From Dyadobacter flavalbus (lineage in GTDB: Bacteria > Bacteroidota > Bacteroidia > Cytophagales > Spirosomataceae), in contig NZ_VBSN01000006.1 of NCBI RefSeq assembly GCF_006149045.1, positions 1-64,000 on the forward strand: a stretch of DNA of 64,000 nucleotides, given 5' to 3'. The notes below the pieces were generated by a model. The model made no database searches. It was given only the letters and a program-made list of their open reading frames with translations, and had not been told where the DNA came from. The position numbers were made by a program, and so were the translations under genes. Position 1 is the stretch's first letter; every line of letters starts with the position of its first letter. Positions 1 through 8,515 of the stretch are shown in pieces.

Positions 1-127
1 ATTATATCAACTACTACAACAAAGACAGGATCAGGCTTAATTTAAATGGAATGAGCCCGGTACAATACCGAGCTCATCACACTAATCGTTAATTCTTAAA
101 CTCGTCCAACTTTTGGGGTGCAGTCTA
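1..127 (+). mobile_element. Right end of an IS3-family insertion sequence (cut by window edge)
   Basis: The first 92 bases encode the end of an IS3-family transposase. About ten bases further, at 103-127, lies a sequence starting CGTCCAAC and containing GGGGTGCAGT. This resembles the right terminal inverted repeat of IS3/IS150-group elements, so the element probably ends near 127. The left end and most of the element lie outside the window, so target duplication and completeness cannot be judged. The inferred end lies 36 bases from the 3' end of thiL, so the insertion did not damage that gene. Confidence 0.6.
3..92 (+). CDS. IS3-family transposase, C-terminal 29 residues (partial)
   Basis: Reading frame 3 is open from the window edge to a TAA at 90-92. 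It gives a C-terminal tail beginning YINYYNKDRI, followed by LNGMSPVQYR. The pattern 'YINYYN..R....LNGMSPVQYR' is the characteristic end of the integrase core (rve) of IS3-family OrfB transposases. The catalytic DDE residues and the OrfA part would lie upstream and are not visible. The 5' end is missing only because of the window edge. The family call is firm; the subgroup (IS150-like) is inferred from the adjacent end sequence. Confidence 0.75.
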   Translation, partial: YINYYNKDRIRLNLNGMSPVQYRAHHTNR

Positions 128-163
128 CCGGCGGGCTGTGCTTTTTCGTTTATCAATGCTGTT

Positions 164-1183
164 TCAGTTCCAGCCCTGAGCGGTAATCGGAACGCGGCTG
201 TCTGCTTTGGTATGCAGCACAACTTCATCTTTTTTATCCGTAATATAGCCGATGAAGCTGATCTTGGGATTATTCTTGATCAGCTCATAGGAAGCCTGCG
301 GAACGGTAAAGAGCAGTTCATAATCTTCTCCGCCGTTCAGTGCAGCCGTTACGGGGCCGATGTTCAGTTCCGATGCTGCGAGGAAAGTCTGTTCATCAAT
401 CGGAAGGCGTTCTTCAAAAACCACGGCGCCGACGCCGGATTGCGCGCATATATGCAGCAGATCGGAGGCAAGTCCGTCGGATACATCAATCATGGCCGTT
501 GGCAGTACGCCGGCTTCCGCCAGTTCGTAAACAACATCCATTCTTGCTTCCGGCCTTAACTGGCGCTGAATTACGTAATCTTTCCCTTCAAGTTCAGGCT
601 GCATTTCCGGATTGGCAAGAAAAACCTGTTTTTCTCTTTCCAGCAGCTGAAGGCCAAGATATGCACCGCCAAGATCGCCGGTTACGCATAAAAGATCGTT
701 AGGTTTCGCCGTATTGCGGTAAGTGATTTTATCCTTTTTTACTTTTCCATACACACTTACAGAAATCAGCAGGCCTGACCGGGAAGAAGAAGTATCGCCT
801 CCAACGAGATCCACGTTGAAATCCGTACAGGCAGCTTTCATTCCTGCATACAGTTCGTCCACGGCCTCAACGGAAAATCGGTTGCTCAGCGCGAGACTTG
901 CCGTAACCTGGCGCGGAATGCCGTTCATGGCCGCAATATCCGATACATTTATTGCAATGGCTTTGTAGCCAAGATGTTTTAAAGGGAAAAAAGTCAGGTC
1001 AAAATGGACGCCTTCCAGCAGCAGGTCGGAAGTTAGCAATCCGTATTCTTCACCGGAATCGATTACGGCTGCGTCGTCGCCTATTCCTTTGATTGTATCC
1101 GGCAACCGGGTCTTTATTCCTTCATTTATCCTTTTTATCAGTCCGAATTCTCCCAGACTGCTTATTTCAGTTCTTGTTTCCAT
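164..1183 (-). CDS. thiL: Thiamine-monophosphate kinase
   Basis: Phosphorylates thiamine monophosphate to thiamine diphosphate with ATP, the last step of cofactor synthesis, in the cytosol. The 339-residue protein has the normal ThiL length. It shows the N-terminal GIGDDAAV motif (residues 33-40) that binds metal and nucleotide, the VGGDTSSS loop (127-134) and the MIDVSDGLASD motif (231-241), all typical of the PurM/ThiL (AIRS-like) fold. The ATG at 1183 gives the family N-terminus. It lies downstream of a small lipoprotein gene on the same strand, separated by a terminator hairpin, so it is probably transcribed on its own. An IS element ends just beyond its stop codon. Confidence 0.95.
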   Translation of the reverse strand: METRTEISSLGEFGLIKRINEGIKTRLPDTIKGIGDDAAVIDSGEEYGLLTSDLLLEGVHFDLTFFPLKHLGYKAIAINVSDIAAMNGIPRQVTASLALSNRFSVEAVDELYAGMKAACTDFNVDLVGGDTSSSRSGLLISVSVYGKVKKDKITYRNTAKPNDLLCVTGDLGGAYLGLQLLEREKQVFLANPEMQPELEGKDYVIQRQLRPEARMDVVYELAEAGVLPTAMIDVSDGLASDLLHICAQSGVGAVVFEERLPIDEQTFLAASELNIGPVTAALNGGEDYELLFTVPQASYELIKNNPKISFIGYITDKKDEVVLHTKADSRVPITAQGWN

Positions 1184-1196
1184 CTTGCAAAATTAA

Positions 1197-1240
1197 TCAA
1201 AAAAAGCCGAAGCCGCTTCTTTGCAAAACGGCTTCGGCTT
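1197..1240 (-). terminator. Rho-independent terminator of the lipoprotein gene
   Basis: A 12-bp perfect stem pairs 1204-1215 (AAGCCGAAGCCG) with 1229-1240. It is followed, on the minus strand, by a T run (A run at 1199-1205). It sits between the stop of the lipoprotein gene and the start of thiL. Confidence 0.8.
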
Positions 1241-1272
1241 GTGTACTATTTTCAGGAAAAAAAGTCCTGTAA

Positions 1273-1728
1273 TTATGGATTGGTCAGCGTATATTCATTG
1301 ATTGTACCGCCTGTTTTCGGGCTTGTCGTTAACCTTGTCAGTACCAGTCTGGCGTCTTCAATGGAAGTAATGGTAAATTCAATTCTTCCGCCGCTGCCGG
1401 TCGGAGCAGGTGTAAGGCCGCTTAGGATCAATTTATTATCATTCTCAACATCCCAGCTTCCGTTGAAAGTATTTCCGTCAAATTCGGTATAAGTAGCTGT
1501 TTTTGTACCGGATGCATTGTTAAGCGTAAGTCTGAAAGCTGAATAAGCCGGTGTTGTATTATTGGATCCGCCTCTTGTGTATACAACCGTGCTTCCGTGC
1601 TTCACAGATTCGGCAGTCCAGGCTTTGGCGATACGTTCGGAAACTGGTTTTACTTTTTCCTTACAGCCTGTTGCAGCCATTGCAAGCACCAGTATTGTAC
1701 ACCAAAGAAGAGAGTAACTTTTTTTCAT
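1273..1728 (-). CDS. Small lipoprotein, lipocalin/DUF5004-like
   Basis: A 151-residue protein with a lipoprotein signal peptide: a charged start (MKK), a hydrophobic stretch, and a lipobox ending at Cys22 (AATGC). It would be lipidated and anchored in the envelope. The rest is about 125 residues rich in Thr, Ser and Asn with alternating beta-strand patterning, and a 'W.....NKLILSG' segment typical of the small lipocalin-like or DUF5004 lipoproteins common in Bacteroidota. No catalytic motif is visible and the role is unknown. It has its own terminator downstream. The family assignment is tentative; the lipoprotein call is firm. Confidence 0.75.
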   Translation of the reverse strand: MKKSYSLLWCTILVLAMAATGCKEKVKPVSERIAKAWTAESVKHGSTVVYTRGGSNNTTPAYSAFRLTLNNASGTKTATYTEFDGNTFNGSWDVENDNKLILSGLTPAPTGSGGRIEFTITSIEDARLVLTRLTTSPKTGGTINEYTLTNP

Positions 1729-1863
1729 ATTTTCTTTTTCATGAATTTACTAACAAAACGCCAAGTTCCTACATTTTAGTCTTATTGTCAAAATATTCCG
1801 GCAAGATCATTTAATTTCCTGTGTGAAGGGCATTATTGCTAATTTGCGGTTTTAGAAAATAGT

Positions 1864-2106
1864 ATGAAAGAATATACACGGGCGCAGCTGGCGCTCAGAA
1901 ACGGTCAGGACCGCGAAGAAATATGGTGCGCATACAAAGGAAAAATTTACGACGTGAGTTCGTCACGGCTCTGGCGCAACGGGCATCATTACGAACATTG
2001 GGCCGGTCAGGACCTTACGAAGGAACTTGGCGCTGCGCCGCATACGGAAAAAGTTTTCGCACGTTTTAGTGTAGTAGGCCGTTTGAAACCTGTTTCTGAA
2101 TCATAG
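1864..2106 (+). CDS. Cytochrome b5-like heme-binding domain protein
   Basis: An 80-residue protein that is almost only a cytochrome b5-like heme/steroid-binding domain. After a 'W.AYKGKIYDVSSS' core (residues 21-34) comes the bacterial-type pattern H..AG.DLT......PH, with candidate axial heme ligands His45 and His60. There is no signal peptide or membrane segment, so it is predicted to be cytosolic. Such stand-alone mini domains are found in many bacteria and their redox partner is usually unknown. It is followed after 12 bases by the sugar kinase gene and may share its transcript. The domain call is good; heme binding is inferred from family residues. Confidence 0.8.
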   Translation: MKEYTRAQLALRNGQDREEIWCAYKGKIYDVSSSRLWRNGHHYEHWAGQDLTKELGAAPHTEKVFARFSVVGRLKPVSES

Positions 2107-2118
2107 CCATTTTATAAA

Positions 2119-2979
2119 ATGCTCCTGAAAACATATCTGATCGCTGACAGCGGTTCTACCAAAACGGACTGGATACTGGCCGGCAAGAACGGCATGCATC
2201 GTTTTCAGTCGGATGGAATCAACCCTTTTTATCAGACTGCAGACGAAATTATTCCTGTTCTGGAAAAGCAGGTTTTGCCTTGTATTACAGAAAATCCTGA
2301 AAATATATTTTTTTACGGTGCCGGTTGTGCCGATGAAAAGACGAGCAAGCCTGTATTTGATGCATTGAGCCATTGCATCAGTTCTGCAAATAGAATTGAA
2401 GTGGCTACGGACATGCTGGGTGCTGCACGCGGGCTGTGCGGACACGAGCCCGGGCTGGCCTGCATATTGGGAACCGGCGCCAACAATGCTTTTTATGACG
2501 GCGAAAATATTGTTCGTTCCATCGGTTCGCTCGGATTTTGGCTCGGAGATGAAGGCAGCGGTTCTTATCTCGGAAAAACCCTGGTCGTGCATTTTCTTCA
2601 GAATGAGCTGCCGCCGGATCTTCATGAAGCATTTAACCTTACTTATCCCGGAACCGACCGGCTGCGGGTTCTGGACAATGCGTATAAAAAGCCGTATCCG
2701 AACCGGTATTTTGCATCCTATTCTATTTTTATAGCGGCGCATATCGGTCATCCGTATTTACAAGAAATAGTCGGGAATGCGTTCAGGCTGTTTACAGAAA
2801 AGTACATTTGCAAGCATGCGCATGCAGAAAATTATCCGGTGCATTTTGCCGGATCGGTTGCATGGCATTATCGGGATATTTTAAAAAAGGAACTGGAAAG
2901 AAAAGGGCTGGTGCCGGGAAGAATTATGAAGTCCCCGCTGGAAGGGCTGGTACAATATTATTCGGCAGATAAACAATAA
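2119..2979 (+). CDS. BadF/BadG-type ATPase, N-acetylglucosamine kinase-like
   Basis: A 286-residue member of the BadF/BadG/BcrA/BcrD ATPase family (actin-like ASKHA fold). The phosphate-1 motif DSGSTKTDW is at residues 10-18. Further on are ILGTGANN (the phosphate-2/adenosine region) and a GDEGSGSYLG segment shared with N-acetylglucosamine kinases of this family. It most likely phosphorylates an amino sugar such as GlcNAc in the cytosol. A benzoyl-CoA reductase activator role is unlikely because the Fe-S cysteines of that subgroup are missing. With anmK elsewhere in this window it fits cell-wall amino-sugar recycling. Substrate is inferred, family is firm. Confidence 0.8.
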   Translation: MLLKTYLIADSGSTKTDWILAGKNGMHRFQSDGINPFYQTADEIIPVLEKQVLPCITENPENIFFYGAGCADEKTSKPVFDALSHCISSANRIEVATDMLGAARGLCGHEPGLACILGTGANNAFYDGENIVRSIGSLGFWLGDEGSGSYLGKTLVVHFLQNELPPDLHEAFNLTYPGTDRLRVLDNAYKKPYPNRYFASYSIFIAAHIGHPYLQEIVGNAFRLFTEKYICKHAHAENYPVHFAGSVAWHYRDILKKELERKGLVPGRIMKSPLEGLVQYYSADKQ

Positions 2980-3005
2980 AAGAAATTTCTGCTTGTTAAA
3001 CTGTC

Positions 3006-4256
3006 ATGTCGAGACGAACGATCCAATTACTTACTGTTTTTTCTGCGCTGCTGATTATCGGCGTAGTCATTACACAGATTTACTGGGTAAAACAGGCACT
3101 TGATCTCCGGCACCGGCAATTCAATCAGAATGCGCATGTAGCATTGCAGGATGTTGCCGGAAAACTGGCCAAGGTAAATGGCGTGATGCAGACGACGAAT
3201 CCGGTGGAGCAGCTTTCTCCGGAATATTTTCTGGTCAATACCAATGCGACAACACAGCCGGACTTGCTGGAACATTTTATCAAAGACAGCTTTCAGAAAC
3301 ACAATCTGATCACGGATTTTGAAGTCGGGATATATGACTGTACGACAAACCGCATGCGTTACGGCATGTCGCTGAGTACCAAAAACAACGACAAAATTCC
3401 GACCAAAACCTCCAACTGGATCAAAACAGACAAATATCCTTATTATTTCGGCGTACGTTTTCCCGAACAGGAAGCATATTTTGCGGGCAGCATCAACGGC
3501 GCCATCTGGTCGTCGATTCTGGTGCTTGTGGCGGTATCTTTTTTTGCATATGCGCTGTTTGTGATTTTAAGACAGAAGCAACTTTCCGAGGTGCAGCGCG
3601 ATTTTGTCAATAATATGACGCACGAACTTCAGACACCGATTTCCACAATCCGCATTGCTGCCGACGTGCTTAATTCTGAAAACATCGTATCGCAGCCGGT
3701 ACGGCATAAAAGGTATGTGAAAATCGTGCAGGATGAAATTCTGCGATTGCAGGGACAAGTGGAAATGGTGCTTTCCATGGCTAAGGCAGAACGCAATGCG
3801 CTTACGCTCCAAAAGGAAACATTGAATGTAGAAACTGTAATCCAGTCCATTCTGCTGCCATTTGAGGACAGAATCAGATTTGATTCAAAAGCGGAAAATA
3901 ACCTTATTGAAGCCGATCCGTTCCATTTCCGCTGCATGATCACCAATCTTATTGACAATGCATTGAAATATTCCAACGGCGATCCGGACGTAAAAATCGA
4001 AGCATATAATAAGGAAAAAAGCCTTGTTATTGCCGTTTGCGATCAGGGAATAGGCATTGCGCCGGAGTATCAGAAAAAGATTTTCAACCAGTTCTTCAGG
4101 ATTCCTTACGGCGATGTACACAATGTAAAAGGATTCGGGATTGGCCTAAGCTATGTAAAGCAGATTGCAAGAGCCCATCACTGGCATCTTGATCTGGAAA
4201 GCACACTTGGAAAAGGCAGCACATTCAGAATAACCATACCTCAGAAACAAGCCTGA
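3006..4256 (+). CDS. Membrane sensor histidine kinase
   Basis: A 416-residue two-component sensor kinase. One membrane helix spans about residues 8-27, an extracytoplasmic sensor region about 30-165, and a second helix about 167-188. The HisKA dimerisation domain follows with the phospho-acceptor His206 in THELQTP. The HATPase_c domain has an N box (NLIDNALKYSN), a G1 box (DQGIGIAPE) and a G2 region (GFGIGLSYVKQI). The H-box reads ELQTP instead of the common ELKTP, a mild deviation. The stop codon overlaps the start of the response regulator by one base (TGATG), so the two are co-translated. The stimulus is not apparent. Confidence 0.92.
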   Translation: MSRRTIQLLTVFSALLIIGVVITQIYWVKQALDLRHRQFNQNAHVALQDVAGKLAKVNGVMQTTNPVEQLSPEYFLVNTNATTQPDLLEHFIKDSFQKHNLITDFEVGIYDCTTNRMRYGMSLSTKNNDKIPTKTSNWIKTDKYPYYFGVRFPEQEAYFAGSINGAIWSSILVLVAVSFFAYALFVILRQKQLSEVQRDFVNNMTHELQTPISTIRIAADVLNSENIVSQPVRHKRYVKIVQDEILRLQGQVEMVLSMAKAERNALTLQKETLNVETVIQSILLPFEDRIRFDSKAENNLIEADPFHFRCMITNLIDNALKYSNGDPDVKIEAYNKEKSLVIAVCDQGIGIAPEYQKKIFNQFFRIPYGDVHNVKGFGIGLSYVKQIARAHHWHLDLESTLGKGSTFRITIPQKQA

Positions 4257-4942
4257 TGAAAAAACGAATTTTATACGTAGAAGACGATCCGAACCTGGCA
4301 TTTGCCACCAAAGACAATCTGGAAGAATACGATTATGAAGTGGTGCATGCGACGGACGGCGTTGAAGCACTGGATTTTTTCGGTAAAGAGCATTTCGATA
4401 TATGCGTGCTCGACATCATGCTTCCGAAAATGGACGGCTTTACACTGGCTGAAAAAATCAGGAGTTCCGACAGTCAGGTTCCTATATTGTTTCTTACGGC
4501 GCGTTCTCTTCAGGAAGATAAAATCAAAGGACTTAAACTCGGAGCCGACGATTACGTCACAAAGCCGTTCAGCATTGAAGAACTGAAACTGCGCATTGAT
4601 GTGTTCCTCCGCCGTAGCAAATCGGACAAGCCGGAAGCATCCAAAGCGGATGCTGCAAAAATAGGCAAATACGCATTTGATTTTCAGAAACTTACGCTGG
4701 CTATAAACGGAAGCACGCAGAACCTTACTTTTCGCGAAGCCGAAGTATTGAAATACCTCGCGGAACGGCCGGATCTTGTAATCCGGCGCGACGAACTCTT
4801 AAAGGCGATCTGGGGCGATGACGATTATTTTATGGGTCGGAGCCTGGATGTTTTTATTTCCCGTCTGCGCAAATATCTGTCCGGCGATCCGGATATCCGC
4901 ATTGATAATGTACACGGCGTCGGCTTCCGGATGCGGTGGTAA
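4256..4942 (+). CDS. OmpR-family response regulator
   Basis: A 228-residue DNA-binding response regulator, partner of the kinase just upstream. The receiver domain (about 1-120) carries the acidic pocket ED(D) at residues 9-11, the phospho-acceptor Asp53 (VLDIMLPKMDGF), Thr81 and Lys103 (TKPFS). The C-terminal winged helix (about 130-228) has the OmpR/PhoB pattern LTFREAEVLKYLAE and ends in IRIDNVHGVGFRM. It should bind DNA and control transcription after phosphorylation. Its targets are not evident from the neighbourhood, since the next gene is ribosomal. Confidence 0.93.
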   Translation: MKKRILYVEDDPNLAFATKDNLEEYDYEVVHATDGVEALDFFGKEHFDICVLDIMLPKMDGFTLAEKIRSSDSQVPILFLTARSLQEDKIKGLKLGADDYVTKPFSIEELKLRIDVFLRRSKSDKPEASKADAAKIGKYAFDFQKLTLAINGSTQNLTFREAEVLKYLAERPDLVIRRDELLKAIWGDDDYFMGRSLDVFISRLRKYLSGDPDIRIDNVHGVGFRMRW

Positions 4943-4974
4943 ACAATGTTTTTATAAAATTTGTTTGCTTGTTA

Positions 4975-5006
4975 TTTGCTGAAAGAAAAATAATTATGCA
5001 TCTTTG
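4975..5006 (+). promoter_or_regulatory. Probable rpmB promoter (Bacteroidota type)
   Basis: TTTG at 4975-4978 and CATCTTTG at 4999-5006 are separated by 20 bases. This fits the Bacteroidota -33 TTTG and -7 TAnnTTTG consensus with one mismatch. It lies 28 bases before the rpmB ATG. Confidence 0.5.
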
Positions 5007-5034
5007 CACCCTCATTTGAAAAAATTGCAAGGTT

Positions 5035-5274
5035 ATGGCTAAGGTTTGTCAAATTACAGGTAAAAGAACACGCGTTGGAAATAACGTTTCTCACGCTAAC
5101 AATAAAACAAAGCGTAAATTCTTCCCGAATTTGCAAAAGAAACGTTTCTTCCTTCCTTCTTCAGGAGAATGGGTTACGTTGAAAGTAGCAGCTTCTGCAC
5201 TTCGTACTATTAACAAAAACGGTATCGAGGCAACTATACAAAAAGCATACGACAAAGGAACGCTTACCTTCTGA
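5035..5274 (+). CDS. rpmB: 50S ribosomal protein L28
   Basis: A 79-residue basic protein of the large ribosomal subunit. The N-terminus MAKVCQITGKR, the segment NNVSHANNKTKR and the RRF-like NLQKKRF stretch are diagnostic of L28. No zinc-binding CxxC pair is seen, as in C-minus forms. It has its own promoter-like boxes upstream and a terminator downstream, so it looks monocistronic. In many Bacteroidota rpmB sits directly before rpmG, DUF4295 and ftsY; here that group is about 23 kb away on the other strand. Confidence 0.96.
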   Translation: MAKVCQITGKRTRVGNNVSHANNKTKRKFFPNLQKKRFFLPSSGEWVTLKVAASALRTINKNGIEATIQKAYDKGTLTF

Positions 5275-5297
5275 AAAGAAATTTTACGAATTTATTG

Positions 5298-5333
5298 AAA
5301 AGGGCTTCTCCATACGGGAAGTCCTTTTTTTTG
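5298..5333 (+). terminator. Rho-independent terminator after rpmB
   Basis: A stem of about 10 bp (AAAGGGCTTC with GAAGTCCTTT, one G-T wobble) around a short loop, followed by a run of eight T. Confidence 0.75.
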
Positions 5334-5363
5334 TAAAATACATTTTCAATTTATATTCCGGTT

Positions 5364-5855
5364 ATGACTGACAATTCAGGAATTTTTCTGCTTTTGGGCT
5401 CCAATCTCGGCGACAGGCTTCATACGCTCGCCATGGCCCGTGAAATGATCAGTGAAAAAGTCGGGAAAATAAGCATTCAGTCTGCCGTTTACGAAACGGC
5501 ACCTTGGGGCGTTACGGATCAGCCCGCCTTTCTGAATCAGGTGATTGTTGTTGAATCGGGGCAGGAGCCGGAAGAAATCTTAAGAAACATTCTGGATATT
5601 GAGCACGAGCTCGGGCGGGTCCGTTACGAACGCTGGGGCGCACGGGTTATTGATATTGATCTGCTTTATTACAACGATCTGATTCTGGACAGTGCCCGGC
5701 TTACTGTACCGCACCCGCGCCTTCAGGACCGCCGCTTTACTTTAATCCCGTTGACTGAAATAGCGCCGGATTTCATTAACCCGCTTCTTCATAAAACTTC
5801 TTTTCAGTTGTTGTCCGAATGCAGCGATGAAGGCATAGTAACGCGGATTTCGTAA
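5364..5855 (+). CDS. folK: 2-amino-4-hydroxy-6-hydroxymethyldihydropteridine diphosphokinase
   Basis: Transfers pyrophosphate from ATP to 6-hydroxymethyl-7,8-dihydropterin in folate biosynthesis, in the cytosol. The 163 residues match the family length. Visible signatures are LLLGSNLGDR near the N-terminus, SAVYETAPWG, QPAFLNQV, and the HPPK signature RWGARVIDIDLLYY, followed by LTVPHPRLQDRRF. No other folate gene is adjacent. About 235 bases of apparently non-coding DNA separate it from the TonB receptor downstream. Confidence 0.95.
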   Translation: MTDNSGIFLLLGSNLGDRLHTLAMAREMISEKVGKISIQSAVYETAPWGVTDQPAFLNQVIVVESGQEPEEILRNILDIEHELGRVRYERWGARVIDIDLLYYNDLILDSARLTVPHPRLQDRRFTLIPLTEIAPDFINPLLHKTSFQLLSECSDEGIVTRIS

Positions 5856-6090
5856 AAAAATACTATTTGAACCGAGCTTTTCATTTGGGGCTTTTAGCCA
5901 CTTATTCTTCTTTTTGCGGGATTCATCATTTTTTTGTGTCATATTAAGCTGATTAGCACTTGCTTTGTCTGCGGCTTGCCATGAACCTGAATTGTGTTGT
6001 CCAAAAACAGGTTTCAAGTCCTGATCCGGGCATTTCCGGCAAAACAGAAAAGTTCTATTTTGTCTTTTATAAGTTACCAAAATAAAGCAT

Positions 6091-8463
6091 ATGAAATATA
6101 AGATACTTTGTTGTTTTCTTTTACTGGGTATATTAAGCATCAGTCTGCCCGCAGCTGCTCAAAATCGGCATACCGTCAGCGGATATGTCAAGGATCAGTC
6201 AAATGGCGAAGGGCTTATCGGCGTATCCGTTTATGTGCGGGAAGCGAGCACCGGCGTGGTTACAAATGCATACGGATTTTATTCGATAACACTTCCGGCC
6301 GGTTCTTACACGCTTGTTTTCAGCTACATCGGCTTTCAGAAAGTAACCAAGTCGATTTCCCTTGATGCTGACAAAACGGAAAGCATCGAAATGACAACTG
6401 AAAGCAATGAACTTCAGGAAGTAACGGTTTCTACGCAAAAGGAGGATGAAAATGTCCGGAGCATCGAAATGTCTGTAAACAAAGTGGAAATGAAAACCAT
6501 TCGCAAAATGCCTGCCTTGCTCGGCGAAGTGGACCTGATCCGGAGCATTCAGCTTTTGCCGGGTGTTACTTCCGTTGGAGAAGGTGCGTCCGGGTTCAAT
6601 GTGCGCGGAGGCGATATTTCACAGAATCTGGTTTTGCTGGATGAAGCTCCGGTTTACAATTCCTCGCATTTGTTCGGGTTTTTCTCTGTTTTCAATCCGG
6701 ATGCGGTCAAAGATGTAAAACTGATCAAAGGCGGGATTCCGGCGCAGTACGGCGGACGTATTTCATCCATTCTTGATGTAAGGATGAAAGAAGGAAATTC
6801 CAAAAAACGCGAAATAAACGGCGGGATCGGGACTATTTTTTCAAGACTTACGTATGAGCAGCCGTTTGCAAAAGGAAAAGGATCCTTTATAGTAGCCGGC
6901 CGCCGTTCTTATATTGACATACTGGCAAAGCCGTTCCTGAATTCCGATCTGAAAGATTCCAGATTTTATTTTTATGACCTTACGGCCAAAGTGAATTATC
7001 AGCTTGGAAACAAGGATACGTTTTATGCTTCGGGCTATTTTGGAAAAGATGTTTTCGGAGGCGGCGATTTTGGCTTTGGCTGGGGAAATGCCACGGCTAC
7101 GGCCCGCTGGAACCATATTTTTTCGAATAAATTATTTATGAACCTGACCGGTTTTTACAGTAATTACGATTACTCGCTCGGCCAGAACCAGAACGACCCG
7201 AGTGCAAAGGACCGCTTTGACTGGAAATCCAAAATCATCAGCAAAAGCATAAAGCCCGATTTCACTTTTTACATTACGCCTAACAATCAGCTGACTTTTG
7301 GCGGACAATATATTTACTACGATACACGTCCCGGAAAAGCAACGGCCGTTTCGGAAGGAGAAAATACGGACATCAGCCTGGATCCAAGGTATGCGGACGA
7401 ATCGGCTTTGTACGTTGGCAACGAACAGAAGTTTTCAGACCGGATTTCCTTGCAGTACGGCATTCGGTATTCCTATTTCAGAAGTCTCGGGCCGGGAACG
7501 GAATATCAATATGCGGAAATTTCAAAAGGGCAGCGCAAGCGACCTGTATTTCCCGGCAACCGGTATGAAAAAGGAGATGTAATTAAAAATTACGGAAACT
7601 GGGAGCCGCGTGCATCTCTGAACATCGGATTGACTTCCAGTACTTCTATCAAGGCGAGTTACAACCGTACCGCGCAATATCTGCATCTTTTATCCAACAC
7701 GGCTGCCAGCTCGCCTTTGGACGTATGGACGTTAAGCTCTGTCAATATTCGTCCTGAAAAAGCAGATCAGGTTGCATTGGGCTGGTTCCAGAATTTCAAG
7801 GATAACACGTATGAAGCCTCAATTGAGGTTTATTATAAAAAACTGTATAATCAGATTGATTACGTGCCGGGTTCCGATCTGCTTCTGAACCGGTTTGTGG
7901 CGGGTGATCTGCTTTTTGGGAAAGGCCGGGCGTACGGCGCTGAATTTTATGTAAAGAAAAATAAGGGAAAGCTGACCGGCTGGGTAAGTTACACGTTGTC
8001 CCGCACGGAACGGCTTGTGGAGACAGTAAGCAATAATGAATGGTTTCCTGCCCGTTTTGACAAGCCGCACAATTTTACGTCTGTTGCTATTTACGACCTG
8101 AACAAAAAATGGTCGCTTTCGGCCAACTTTACAATTACTTCCGGAACGCCCGCAACATTTCCGACCAACCGGTATGAATGGGGTGGATGGCCGATTGCAA
8201 ACAATTACAATGGTTCCAGAAACAACAACAGAATCCCGGCATATCACCGTCTCGACCTCGCAGCAACGTTAAAGGCAAAAAGAAAACTGTTCAAGTCCGG
8301 AGAAGGAGAATGGGTACTTTCGGTTTACAACGTTTACAACCGCCGGAATCCGTTCTCTGTTTACACCAGGTCCAATGAAGATACGCCGCTCAAAACCGAG
8401 GCCATCCGTTATGCTGTTATCGGGAGCTTCATTCCGGCAATTACCTATAATTTTAAATTCTAG
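6091..8463 (+). CDS. TonB-dependent outer-membrane receptor with carboxypeptidase-like domain
   Basis: A 790-residue outer-membrane receptor that uses TonB energy to import an unknown ligand. A signal peptide (about 1-23, ending AAAQ) is followed by a carboxypeptidase-D regulatory-like domain (about 28-110, VSGYVKDQSNGEGLIGVSVYV). Next is the plug domain (about 125-235, with VRGGDISQNLVLLDEAPVYN and GGIPAQYGGRISSILDVRM), then a 22-strand-type barrel ending in an aromatic residue (YNFKF). The next gene encodes a DUF4249 lipoprotein, and such receptor/DUF4249 pairs recur in Bacteroidota. The pair is not of SusC/SusD type. The substrate cannot be read from sequence. Confidence 0.93.
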   Translation: MKYKILCCFLLLGILSISLPAAAQNRHTVSGYVKDQSNGEGLIGVSVYVREASTGVVTNAYGFYSITLPAGSYTLVFSYIGFQKVTKSISLDADKTESIEMTTESNELQEVTVSTQKEDENVRSIEMSVNKVEMKTIRKMPALLGEVDLIRSIQLLPGVTSVGEGASGFNVRGGDISQNLVLLDEAPVYNSSHLFGFFSVFNPDAVKDVKLIKGGIPAQYGGRISSILDVRMKEGNSKKREINGGIGTIFSRLTYEQPFAKGKGSFIVAGRRSYIDILAKPFLNSDLKDSRFYFYDLTAKVNYQLGNKDTFYASGYFGKDVFGGGDFGFGWGNATATARWNHIFSNKLFMNLTGFYSNYDYSLGQNQNDPSAKDRFDWKSKIISKSIKPDFTFYITPNNQLTFGGQYIYYDTRPGKATAVSEGENTDISLDPRYADESALYVGNEQKFSDRISLQYGIRYSYFRSLGPGTEYQYAEISKGQRKRPVFPGNRYEKGDVIKNYGNWEPRASLNIGLTSSTSIKASYNRTAQYLHLLSNTAASSPLDVWTLSSVNIRPEKADQVALGWFQNFKDNTYEASIEVYYKKLYNQIDYVPGSDLLLNRFVAGDLLFGKGRAYGAEFYVKKNKGKLTGWVSYTLSRTERLVETVSNNEWFPARFDKPHNFTSVAIYDLNKKWSLSANFTITSGTPATFPTNRYEWGGWPIANNYNGSRNNNRIPAYHRLDLAATLKAKRKLFKSGEGEWVLSVYNVYNRRNPFSVYTRSNEDTPLKTEAIRYAVIGSFIPAITYNFKF

Positions 8464-8515
8464 AAACTGCGTTTTTATAAGTAAAAAACAGCTTTTTATG
8501 CCAGAAAAATATTGG

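Noticed and set aside
2101..2751. 216-residue open frame on the minus strand
   Set aside because: It is antisense to the BadF-type kinase and has no recognisable motif.
8375..8515. Longer version of the DUF4249 lipoprotein
   Set aside because: It would overlap the receptor gene and put the lipoprotein signal peptide far from the N-terminus.
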